Shown: positions 1-5,330 of the stretch, piece by piece | How the letters are laid out: every line of letters begins with the position of its first letter | How positions within the stretch are numbered: the stretch's first letter is position 1 | Origin: Nitrospirota bacterium | GTDB taxonomy: Bacteria > Nitrospirota > Nitrospiria > Nitrospirales > Nitrospiraceae | Assembly (NCBI GenBank): GCA_016195505.1 | Contig: JACPZN010000430.1 | Location: forward strand, 1-5,330 | Reading direction: 5' to 3' | Length of the DNA: 5,330 nucleotides | The notes under the pieces: generated by a model | The model's input: the letters and a program-made list of their open reading frames with translations, nothing else | What the model was told of the DNA's origin: nothing | Database searches by the model: none | Translations under genes and position numbers: made by a program

Positions 1-9
1 GACGCTGCG

Positions 10-681
10 GTGGAGAAGCTGACCGTTCTCCTCAGAATCTTTCTCATACTAGCTCTCGTCGCATCATTTCCCGCGACATTAGCGCATACCGCCGGCGCAT
101 CCCAAGTGATTTCCGTTCCGGCGCTCGGGGTGCAGGGTGAAGGTCTTCCGGGTGTCGTCAATTACATCTTGATTCAGTTCGACCGAACCACAGCGCGGGA
201 TGGTCCCACCGTTCAGTTTAATGAAGTCAATCTCGGGGGTGGCTCGCTCGTAGGCGAAGAATGGAAAGAAGGCGTCCGCCGAGCGGTTCGGGCTGTAACC
301 CTGGCCGTCGGTGACGACGGTCGTGATTGGTTGATCACGATTAAGAATCGCTCAAGGACGGCGTTAACCGACGGCATGAGTGCCAGTGCAGCCGTTGCCG
401 TCGGAATCATGGCCGCCTATAGGGGTGATGTGATCGGATCGGACGTCGTGCTGTCCGGCCAAATTACGCCGGATGGTCGACTTGATGTGGTCGGCGGATT
501 ACCCATAAAGATCGAAGCCGCCGCGGGCGCTCATTACCGGACGATCGTGGTACCTCGGGACCAGGTCCTTACGCCTGACTGGATGCTCACGACTGAGGTC
601 GCCTCTCGAAAGCGAGTGCAGCTTATTCAAGTCAGTACATTGGAAGAAGCCTATCAGGCTATGACGGGGAATTCCCGCTAG
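10..681 (+). CDS. Exported stand-alone Lon-type (S16) serine protease domain protein
   Basis: A 223-residue protein that appears to be a peptidase S16 (Lon proteolytic) domain without the AAA+ ATPase or the Lon N-terminal domain. Residues 1-25 form a signal peptide (hydrophobic core about 6-20, likely cleavage after ATLA), so it probably acts in the periplasm. The catalytic serine is S124 in TDGMSASAA, matching DGPSAG of Lon. The catalytic lysine is K167 in GGLPIK. They are 43 residues apart, the same spacing as S679 and K722 of E. coli Lon. The LSGQITPDGRL segment (148-158) matches the Lon TGEITL..G strand, and TIVVPRDQ (178-185) matches the VliP.eN segment. The start used is GTG with no visible Shine-Dalgarno in the nine bases before it. 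The frame is open to the window edge, so the true start could lie upstream; the well-placed signal peptide argues for a start close to here. Substrate and partners are unknown. Family assignment is confident; that it cleaves proteins is inferred. Confidence 0.85.
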   Translation: MEKLTVLLRIFLILALVASFPATLAHTAGASQVISVPALGVQGEGLPGVVNYILIQFDRTTARDGPTVQFNEVNLGGGSLVGEEWKEGVRRAVRAVTLAVGDDGRDWLITIKNRSRTALTDGMSASAAVAVGIMAAYRGDVIGSDVVLSGQITPDGRLDVVGGLPIKIEAAAGAHYRTIVVPRDQVLTPDWMLTTEVASRKRVQLIQVSTLEEAYQAMTGNSR

Positions 682-2687
682 CTCTCTCCCTCGCGGGAGA
701 GGATGAGGCCCATCGCCCGCCTGATCTGATCGCGCGTCCCCAACAATACCACGATGTCGCCGGGGAGGAGTTTGGTTTTGCTCGACGGATTGGACTCTGT
801 GATGCCGCTTCTCGTCCAAGCAATAATGGAAGTGCCGGTCCTTGGCCGAAGCGCAAGCTGAGCGAGTGTTTTTCCGGCCGCGGGCGAATCCTCTTCGATC
901 CGGCAGGTCTCTACTTCCACATCGCTGAGCGTGCCCCCGCGGAGGTGGTGGGCCAACTCGGGCAGCTCGCTGCGGCGCAAAAGCGCGTAGCCTTCCCGGC
1001 GAACCTGTTCGGCTTTCCGCATCACGAACTCCTGCGGCATGTTGTAGGTTCGCAGCACCAGCGCAAAGATTTCGATGGACGTTTCAAATTCCTCCGGCAC
1101 CACGTCGTCCGCGCCGACTTGATGGAGCTCCTCGAGCTCACGCAGATAGCGTGTTCGCACGACGATGTGGATCTTCGGGTTCAAGCCCCGCGCCACCTGC
1201 ACAGTTCGGCGGGCCATGAACGGATCGGAAATCGCGACAACCAGGACTCTCGCCTCTTCGATCTTCACATGCCGCAGCACGTTCGGGTTCGTCGCATCGC
1301 CATAGTAGAGCGGCAACCCGTGCTGTGCCTCACGGCGCACCGTATCGCCGTCCAAATCGAGGGCGATGTACGGGACTTCTGTTTCGCCCAACACGCGGGC
1401 CAGATTCCGTCCATTTAATCCGTACCCCACGATAATGACATGGTCCTTGATGCGAAGGTGCCGCCCTTCTGTTTCCAGGACGTGGGCTGTTGTTCGTCTA
1501 GGAAACCAGTGGCGAACTCGTTGCAAAGCTTCAACTCGCCGAGCGAGATGCGGTGACAACTGCATCAGAAACGGCGTGATGATCATGGAACAGACCGAAA
1601 CCGCCAGGAAGATCTGATAGGGCGATCCGGACAAGAGCCTGTTCTCCTGGCCGACCTGTGCCAGGATAAAGCTGAATTCGCCCACCTGCGCTAGCGCAAT
1701 CCCGGTCATGACCGCCGACCGGGGAGGTATAGACACAGCCAGCACGGCCCCGGCGCCGCTGACAAACTTCACCAGCAACACCACAAGTAACAAGCCAGTG
1801 ACTACGGCGGGATACTGGAGCAAGATGCGCCAATCCATCAGGATACCGATGGAGACGAAGAACAGACTGTTGAAACTATCGCGAAATGGCAGCACTTCCG
1901 CTATCGCTTGGTGGCTGTACTCCGACTCGGAAATTACGAGTCCGGCGATGAAGGCTCCCAATGCGAGCGACAGTCCGCCTAGAGAGGTCAGCCATGCAAT
2001 GCCGAGGCACATCACGATAATCGTCAACAGAAAAAGTTCACGGCTGCGGCTGCGGACGATGTGCTCGAGCAGTTTCGGCACTGCATACCAGGCCGCCGCC
2101 ACGATGCCCCCAACGACCACCACGGATTTGCCTAAGGTCAACAGGACTGATGAGAGCGCGCCCTCGCTTGGGCTAGCCAGAATCGGCGCCAGCAGGATCA
2201 TGGGCACCACCGCCAGGTCTTGGAATATCAAAATGCCGATCGTGGCGCGGCCGTGGAGCGAATCGCTTTCTCCACTGGCAGCCAGGGCTTTCAGTACGAT
2301 GGCTGTGCTGCTGAGCGACAGCAGAAATCCCCAGAAGATGGCCTGTGGTCCCGGCAATCCTGCGAGCATGCCGCCCAGCCATGCGATCGCGATGACCCCG
2401 CCGACTTGAATCGGAGCGGCAATCAAGAGCAGCCGTCGAAGCGATGCGAGTTGAACCAACGAGAATTCAATGCCGATCGTGAACAGGAGCAACACCACCC
2501 CGATCTCCGCCAAGACTTGCACCGTCCCGATATCGGAGATGAGATTGAGCCCATGCGGCCCGATCAGGGCGCCGGCGACAAGAAAGCCAGCAATGGAGGG
2601 CAGTCGGAACTGGTGAAAGAGAAACACCACCGCGATGGACACCGCGTAAATGACCAGCAAATTCCCGAGCACGCTGTAGTCGGTCAT
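678..2687 (-). CDS. CPA2-family monovalent cation:proton antiporter with RCK (TrkA-N/TrkA-C) domains, KefB/KefC/YbaL-like
   Basis: A 669-residue inner-membrane K+(Na+)/H+ antiporter. Residues 1-380 form the Na_H_Exchanger membrane domain with about 12-13 hydrophobic segments. Family hallmarks are RLPSIAGFLVAGALIGPHGL (28-47), LLLFTIGIEFSL (67-78), SLSSTAIVLKAL (124-135) and IFQDLAVVPM (154-163); the Q156-D157 pair corresponds to the conserved QD of KefC. Residues 414-530 are a TrkA-N Rossmann domain with GYGLNG (421-426), acidic residues D444/D446 after the second strand, and YGDAT (462-466), as expected for NAD(H)-type binding. Residues about 588-660 resemble TrkA-C/RCK_C, ending in LLPGDIVVLLG. 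Length fits the family (about 560-670). The ATG is a natural N-terminus but lacks a Shine-Dalgarno sequence; no upstream in-frame ATG, GTG or TTG is seen. No kefF/kefG-like ancillary gene lies beside it, and the glutathione-gating residues of KefC cannot be verified by eye, so K+ specificity and glutathione gating are not claimed. The gene is divergent from the secreted protein at 3128 and convergent with the S16 gene. Confidence 0.93.
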   Translation of the reverse strand: MTDYSVLGNLLVIYAVSIAVVFLFHQFRLPSIAGFLVAGALIGPHGLNLISDIGTVQVLAEIGVVLLLFTIGIEFSLVQLASLRRLLLIAAPIQVGGVIAIAWLGGMLAGLPGPQAIFWGFLLSLSSTAIVLKALAASGESDSLHGRATIGILIFQDLAVVPMILLAPILASPSEGALSSVLLTLGKSVVVVGGIVAAAWYAVPKLLEHIVRSRSRELFLLTIIVMCLGIAWLTSLGGLSLALGAFIAGLVISESEYSHQAIAEVLPFRDSFNSLFFVSIGILMDWRILLQYPAVVTGLLLVVLLVKFVSGAGAVLAVSIPPRSAVMTGIALAQVGEFSFILAQVGQENRLLSGSPYQIFLAVSVCSMIITPFLMQLSPHLARRVEALQRVRHWFPRRTTAHVLETEGRHLRIKDHVIIVGYGLNGRNLARVLGETEVPYIALDLDGDTVRREAQHGLPLYYGDATNPNVLRHVKIEEARVLVVAISDPFMARRTVQVARGLNPKIHIVVRTRYLRELEELHQVGADDVVPEEFETSIEIFALVLRTYNMPQEFVMRKAEQVRREGYALLRRSELPELAHHLRGGTLSDVEVETCRIEEDSPAAGKTLAQLALRPRTGTSIIAWTRSGITESNPSSKTKLLPGDIVVLLGTRDQIRRAMGLILSREGES
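684..701. terminator. Possible hairpin at the convergent gene ends (weak terminator candidate)
   Basis: CTCTCCC (684-690) and GGGAGAG (695-701) form a perfect 7-bp stem with a four-base TCGC loop, three bases beyond the stop of the S16 gene and inside the last codons of the antiporter gene. It is not followed by a T-run on either strand, so it is not a canonical intrinsic terminator. It may still limit read-through between the convergent genes or protect the 3' end of the S16 mRNA. The stem is seen directly; the role is inferred. Confidence 0.3.
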
Positions 2688-2732
2688 AACGATTCGTATC
2701 TCGTCATTGTTCTCGCGCGACTCAACTCCTGA

Positions 2733-2802
2733 ATTTGTTGATCTGGCGATCTGTTGAATGTCCGACCAATCATCACATCAGCAGATCATCAGATCGACAG
2801 AT
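2733..2802 (+). repeat. 70-base imperfect inverted repeat built of GATCTG / CAGATC units
   Basis: Bases 2733-2757 can pair with 2778-2802, leaving a 20-base loop (2758-2777). Of 25 paired positions, 20 are Watson-Crick, four are G-U when read as plus-strand RNA (2735/2800, 2739/2796, 2746/2789, 2754/2781), and one is a mismatch (2747/2788). The arms contain spaced copies of one hexamer: GATCTG at 2740-2745 and 2748-2753, and CAGATC at 2782-2787 and 2790-2795, then CAGATG at 2798-2803, all with an eight-base period. This could be a dispersed palindromic (REP/BIME-like) element, a structured 5' leader, or a pair of regulator-binding half-sites. It lies 46-115 bases upstream of the antiporter ATG and about 325 bases before the secreted-protein gene. 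The structure is seen; the function is unknown. Confidence 0.6.
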
Positions 2803-2813
2803 GTCTTGTTCTT

Positions 2814-3083
2814 TCACGAGGTAGGTACGCAGGATACCTGAGGCCTACTTGCCGGACAAGGCAAAGCTGCTTGTTTGGTACCAGGTGAGTGGAGACAGTG
2901 TCGGCGACAACGAGACGATGATCCGAGCGACCATGTTGACTCTCCCGAAGTAATTTCTGATGCGGGGACACCATCAAATCGGCTCCAGGACTGGATCTCC
3001 CCCTCGAAAGAGGCATAGACTCTCGGAGACTCCATTGCGTAGGTTGTGCTTGCAAATCGAACAATCACGCGACGACCAGACAA
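2814..3083 (-). pseudogene. Possible decayed DUF3343-like small gene (89-codon frame, doubtful)
   Basis: A minus-strand open frame from a TTG codon without any Shine-Dalgarno sequence. Its N-terminal part, VIVRFASTTYAME (6-18) followed by FDGVPASEITSGES (36-49), loosely resembles small DUF3343 (putative Se/S carrier-like) proteins, which have an F.ST..A...E stretch and then a VPR.I....CG motif. The conserved Cys-Gly is not present here (G47-E48-S49). After about residue 55 the frame becomes serine-, arginine- and cysteine-rich with no recognisable pattern, and codon choice is unlike the neighbouring genes. An alternative frame gives a second overlapping open stretch (2789-3064), as expected either for a frameshifted remnant or for chance. 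The similarity is from memory and weak; plain non-coding DNA is at least as likely. Confidence 0.22.
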
Positions 3084-3116
3084 CTAAGCATCCGGTGTTT
3101 TAGCCACATTTTCCCC

Positions 3117-3123
3117 GGAGGTG
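3117..3123 (+). promoter_or_regulatory. Strong Shine-Dalgarno site for the secreted protein gene
   Basis: GGAGGTG lies four bases before the ATG at 3128, with the GGAGG core six bases away. This supports ATG 3128 over the in-frame ATG at 3137 as the start of the secreted four-cysteine protein. Confidence 0.75.
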
Positions 3124-3127
3124 CCCT

Positions 3128-3697
3128 ATGAGGGTCATGCAGACAATTCTTTCGGCAGCGGCACTCGCGCTGTTTCTTGCAGGCCCAACTTGGGCCGACA
3201 CGCCTTCGCCGGCTCCTGAGCCCTCAGCTACGTGGGAATGTCCGCAAGCGGACGGCAGTTCGATCTATACCAATAAAGAACGAGCCGGTTGTCGGGCAAT
3301 GCTGCTGAGGCCCTTGTCCGTTGTTCCCTCGCTGGAGAACATGCCGACGATTCCTCGGGCCATGACCGCCGCCGCCCCTCACTACGAAGTCCCGCCCTAC
3401 CAAGACCGCTCTCCGGGTCTGGGTGGGCGCAATGTGCCGGACTGGGCGCGGGACTGGTATGCGAACAATACGTCGTCCGGCTCGGTGCAAGCGGAGGTCT
3501 GCGGTCTGTACATGGAATGGCTTCAACTCGTTCAAAAAACGCGCGGTGGGTTCTTTTACGGTTCTGATCCGTCCTACGGAGGAGATGTGACAAGCCGCAA
3601 TCAGCGTGGACCGAGCTACTCGTTCTATGACAATGCGCGCTATATTGCCTTGTCGAGAATGTTCGGCACGGGATTTGTGCCGGTGGGTTGTCAGTAA
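3128..3697 (+). CDS. Secreted four-cysteine hypothetical protein
   Basis: A 189-residue protein that I do not recognise as a named family. Residues 1-23 are a clear signal peptide (MRVMQ, hydrophobic core 6-19, cleavage after TWA), so the mature protein starts near D24 and is periplasmic or extracellular. A proline-rich stretch (25-33, PSPAPEPS) follows. WECPQADGSSIYTNKERAGC (36-55) resembles the start of DUF4124-like periplasmic proteins, in which a short 'DG..YTN' strand pair precedes a cysteine. The mature chain has exactly four cysteines (C38, C55, C125, C188), enough for two disulfides. The C-terminal half is rich in Gly, Tyr, Arg and Trp (GGFFYGSDPSYGG, 140-152) and ends in VPVGCQ. There is no lipobox and no second membrane segment. 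The strong Shine-Dalgarno at 3117 fixes the start. It is transcribed alone, divergent from the antiporter and convergent with the epimerase, so context gives no functional clue. Confidence 0.82.
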   Translation: MRVMQTILSAAALALFLAGPTWADTPSPAPEPSATWECPQADGSSIYTNKERAGCRAMLLRPLSVVPSLENMPTIPRAMTAAAPHYEVPPYQDRSPGLGGRNVPDWARDWYANNTSSGSVQAEVCGLYMEWLQLVQKTRGGFFYGSDPSYGGDVTSRNQRGPSYSFYDNARYIALSRMFGTGFVPVGCQ

Positions 3698-3712
3698 GCT
3701 GGCGTGGCTAGC
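3698..3712. terminator. Short hairpin in the gap between convergent genes (weak)
   Basis: GCTGGC (3698-3703) and GCTAGC (3707-3712) can form a six-pair stem with one G-U pair and a GTG loop, directly after the TAA of the secreted-protein gene. The 34-base gap to the epimerase stop contains no T-run on either strand. It is the only candidate terminator structure between these two convergent genes and is too short to call with confidence. Confidence 0.2.
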
Positions 3713-3731
3713 GCAGAAATCTAGGCCGAAA

Positions 3732-4754
3732 TCACACTCTGTAAAACTCCCGATACCACTTCACAAAGCGTGGAATGCCTTCTTCGATCGGAGTGGCCGG
3801 TTTGAACCCGACGTCGCGTGTAAGATCATCGATGTCGGCATAGGTGGCAGGTACGTCGCCTGGTTGCAACGGCGTCAGCTTCTTCTCCGCCTTCTTCCCC
3901 AACGCCTTTTCCAGCACCCCGATGAAATGCAGCAGCTCTACCGGCTGATGGTTGCCGATATTGTAGATCCGTGCCGGAGCTGAACTGGTCCCAGGGTCAG
4001 GCTTGTCCCCTGACCATGACGGATTGGCCGTGGCCGTACGGTCAAGTGTCCTGATAACCCCTTCAACGATATCGCCTACATAGGTGAAATCGCGTTTCAT
4101 CTTGCCCTGATTAAAGACCTCGATCGGCCTACCCTCCAAGATCGCCTTAGTAAAGATGAACAGGGCCATGTCGGGACGTCCCCAGGGTCCATATACGGTA
4201 AAGAATCGAAGACCCGTGCAGGGCAGCCGATACAAATGTGCATAGCAATGGGCCATCAACTCATTGGCCTTTTTACTGGCAGCATAGAGCGAGACCGGGT
4301 GGTCCACATTGTCATGGATGGAAAACGGCATGTGGGTGTTGCCGCCGTAGACGGAACTGGATGAGGCATAGACCAGATGCTCGATCTTGCCGTGTCGGCA
4401 TCCTTCCAGAATGCTCATGAACCCTTCGATGTTGCTCTCGGTGTAGGCATGTGGATTGACGAGTGAATAGCGCACGCCGGCTTGCGCCGCGAGATGGACT
4501 ACCCGTCGAATCGGTTCGTCGGCAAAGAGATCCCGCATGCCTTGTCGATTGGCGAGATCGAGCTTGATGAAGCTGAACCCCTCGCGCGGCGTCAGTTGCG
4601 CGAGACGCGCCTCCTTCAAACGCACGTCATAGTAATCATTCATGTTGTCGAGACCGATGACGTGATCGCCCCGATCCAGCAACTGCTTGGCCACGTGGAA
4701 CCCGATGAACCCCGCCGCACCCGTGACCAGAATCGGAGACTGTGACCCACTCAT
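3732..4754 (-). CDS. NAD-dependent nucleotide-sugar epimerase, probable UDP-glucuronate 4-epimerase
   Basis: A complete 340-residue extended short-chain dehydrogenase/reductase, cytoplasmic, predicted to interconvert UDP-glucuronate and UDP-galacturonate (EC 5.1.3.6) for capsule, exopolysaccharide or LPS. The N-terminal Rossmann motif TGAAGFIG (11-18) binds NAD+, with D36 in GLDNMNDYYD (34-43) holding the ribose. The DNMNDYYDVRLKEARLAQL signature (36-54) is typical of the WbnF/LspL/Cap1J-type epimerases. HLAAQAGVRYS (87-97) follows. The catalytic set is S132 in YASSSSVYGG, Y157 and K161 (YAASK). RFFTVYGPWGRPDMA (183-197) and KRDFTYVGDIVEG (220-232) shape the sugar-nucleotide site. Length fits the family (about 335-350). 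The start has a good Shine-Dalgarno (AAGGAG, 4760-4765). It lies 26 bases after the end of the partial gene upstream and is probably cotranscribed with it. Substrate is by family resemblance; a related UDP-hexose or UDP-GlcNAc 4-epimerase activity is not excluded. Confidence 0.9.
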   Translation of the reverse strand: MSGSQSPILVTGAAGFIGFHVAKQLLDRGDHVIGLDNMNDYYDVRLKEARLAQLTPREGFSFIKLDLANRQGMRDLFADEPIRRVVHLAAQAGVRYSLVNPHAYTESNIEGFMSILEGCRHGKIEHLVYASSSSVYGGNTHMPFSIHDNVDHPVSLYAASKKANELMAHCYAHLYRLPCTGLRFFTVYGPWGRPDMALFIFTKAILEGRPIEVFNQGKMKRDFTYVGDIVEGVIRTLDRTATANPSWSGDKPDPGTSSAPARIYNIGNHQPVELLHFIGVLEKALGKKAEKKLTPLQPGDVPATYADIDDLTRDVGFKPATPIEEGIPRFVKWYREFYRV

Positions 4755-4759
4755 GTCTG

Positions 4760-4765
4760 CTCCTT
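4760..4765 (-). promoter_or_regulatory. Shine-Dalgarno site of the epimerase gene
   Basis: On the minus strand AAGGAG sits five bases before the ATG at 4754, inside the 26-base gap after the upstream gene's TAA. This supports the chosen start and separate initiation of the epimerase within a shared transcript. Confidence 0.7.
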
Positions 4766-4780
4766 ATAGGGGAAGATCGT

Positions 4781-5330
4781 TTACACCCTTCCGTCTGACT
4801 TCATGAACGGCGGATCGCCATGATCCAGCCGATAGAGGCTTATCGGCGTCAAGACTTCGCCTATTGAGACGACGTCGACGCGACCTCCGCGGCTCGCTCG
4901 ATACACATCCAGGGCACGAGCGTAATGATACCGACAACCCTGCGGTGCAAGAAGGTCTTTCAATTTTTCAGGCGCCTCCCAATGAGCCGTCAACAATGCT
5001 GTTCTGGCCGGATTGCGCTGGCTGAACATGAAGGAGAGATGATCGGGGTACCATTCGGCTCCGCCTGTTGCGTAGGAGACAAAGAGATTGGCACGGGCGT
5101 CGGAACACACCTCGGCGAGATAAGCATTCGTAAGATAGCCGTTTTCTCCGACCTCCAACCACTTGCCTGGATGAGACAGCGAAGCATGAGCCGCATAGCT
5201 CCTGACCTCGAGCAACTGCTGTTGTGAGGCACACACCAATGAGATTGGGCCAAACTTTTGGACCAATTGACGAATCACTCCATCCTTGAGCGCCGATCTT
5301 CCGTTATTCGTCGGCCCGCTGTCCGCATGC
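4781..5330 (-). CDS. C-terminal part of an unrecognised protein, possibly polysaccharide-related (5' end outside window)
   Basis: The frame is open to the right edge of the window, so about 182 C-terminal residues are visible and the start is not. A GTG at 5276-5278 could serve as an internal start, giving 165 residues, but no Shine-Dalgarno precedes it and the sequence reads on smoothly upstream (HADSGPTNNGRSALKD), so I treat the gene as truncated by the window. The visible part is soluble, with no membrane segment or signal peptide. It alternates strand and helix in an alpha/beta fashion: GPISLVCASQQQLLEVRSYA, then ANLFVSYATGG, TALLTAHWEAPEKLKDLL, and YARALDVYRASRGG. This arrangement loosely recalls the extracytoplasmic C-terminal domain of GT39/ArnT-like membrane glycosyltransferases (a nucleotide-fold tail ending in a 'vYr' strand), which would suit the adjacent sugar epimerase. 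That is inference, not a family match. The end is TAA, followed 26 bases later by the epimerase on the same strand. Confidence 0.7.
   Translation of the reverse strand, partial: HADSGPTNNGRSALKDGVIRQLVQKFGPISLVCASQQQLLEVRSYAAHASLSHPGKWLEVGENGYLTNAYLAEVCSDARANLFVSYATGGAEWYPDHLSFMFSQRNPARTALLTAHWEAPEKLKDLLAPQGCRYHYARALDVYRASRGGRVDVVSIGEVLTPISLYRLDHGDPPFMKSDGRV

Larger units (their letters stand above)
2688..3127. other. Divergent intergenic region (440 bases) between antiporter and secreted-protein genes
   Basis: This gap separates two divergent genes and should carry the promoters of both, but no convincing -35/-10 pair could be picked out by eye. Bases 2733-2802 hold a long imperfect hairpin described separately. 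Bases 2814-3083 are an open minus-strand frame that may be a gene remnant, also described separately. The last 40 bases lead into the Shine-Dalgarno site of the gene at 3128. No tRNA, riboswitch or mobile-element ends were recognised. Confidence 0.6.

Noticed and set aside
945..1418. Long plus-strand open frame (157 codons) opposite the antiporter gene
   Set aside because: It lies wholly inside the coding sequence of a clear CPA2 antiporter on the other strand, and its translation is His/Arg/Gln-rich with no family pattern. The same holds for the plus-strand frames at 1366-1617, 1708-2409 and 2220-2732.
1531..1833. Minus-strand frame of 100 codons within the antiporter gene
   Set aside because: It is an out-of-frame shadow of the antiporter on the same strand, with no coherent protein pattern. 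The minus-strand frames at 659-856 and 2173-2382 are the same case, and the one at 499-819 is mostly antisense to the S16 gene.
2821..2848. Overlapping short inverted repeats (AGGTA/TACCT and GTAGG/CCTAC)
   Set aside because: The two pairings compete for the same bases and each is only five base pairs. They are not distinguishable from chance.
3289..3567. Plus-strand frame of 92 codons in the secreted-protein gene, with minus-strand frames at 3224-3535 and 3228-3593
   Set aside because: All overlap the four-cysteine protein gene, which has a signal peptide and a strong ribosome-binding site. These alternatives have neither and read as GC-rich shadows.
4482..4745. Plus-strand open frame of 87 codons opposite the epimerase N-terminus
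   Set aside because: The minus-strand epimerase has all the family motifs over this region, so the plus-strand frame is a shadow.
4968..5253. Alternative frames (minus 4968-5234 and 4990-5253, plus 4925-5227) in the right-edge gene
   Set aside because: The frame ending at 4781 is open over the whole 550 bases to the window edge and has balanced amino-acid composition. The others are shorter, Arg/Ser/Cys-rich and lack ribosome-binding sites.

Overview
The window looks like chromosomal DNA from a moderately GC-rich Gram-negative bacterium. Two exported proteins with Sec-type signal peptides, a CPA2-type inner-membrane antiporter and a capsule/O-antigen type sugar epimerase point to a diderm envelope. 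The style (compact genes, GTG starts, many small secreted hypotheticals) would fit Nitrospira or a relative, but this is an impression and no marker gene here proves it.

Layout from left to right. (1) Positions 10-681, plus strand: a short exported protein made almost entirely of a Lon-type (S16) protease domain, with no AAA+ module. (2) Positions 678-2687, minus strand: a KefB/KefC/YbaL-like monovalent cation:proton antiporter with 12-13 probable membrane helices and a C-terminal NAD-binding RCK/TrkA module. Genes 1 and 2 converge and overlap by four bases, sharing a palindromic CTAG as both stop codons. (3) Positions 2688-3127: a divergent intergenic region of 440 bases. It holds a 70-base imperfect hairpin built of CAGATC/GATCTG units and, on the minus strand, a weakly coding-looking stretch that may be a decayed DUF3343-like gene. 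(4) Positions 3128-3697, plus strand: a secreted four-cysteine protein of unknown function with a strong Shine-Dalgarno site. (5) Positions 3732-4754, minus strand: a complete NAD-dependent nucleotide-sugar epimerase, most likely UDP-glucuronate 4-epimerase. (6) Positions 4781-5330, minus strand: the C-terminal part of an unrecognised protein that runs off the right edge.

Genes 6 and 5 are 26 bases apart on the same strand and read as one transcription unit, probably part of a surface-polysaccharide locus. The antiporter would serve K+/Na+ and pH homeostasis under control of cytoplasmic nucleotides. The S16 protein and the four-cysteine protein are probably periplasmic. Nothing links genes 1, 2 and 4 into a pathway beyond adjacency. 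No RNA gene, CRISPR array, insertion sequence or prophage signature was seen. The items most worth a second look are the ATPase-less exported S16 protease, the intergenic hairpin and the possible gene remnant beside it.
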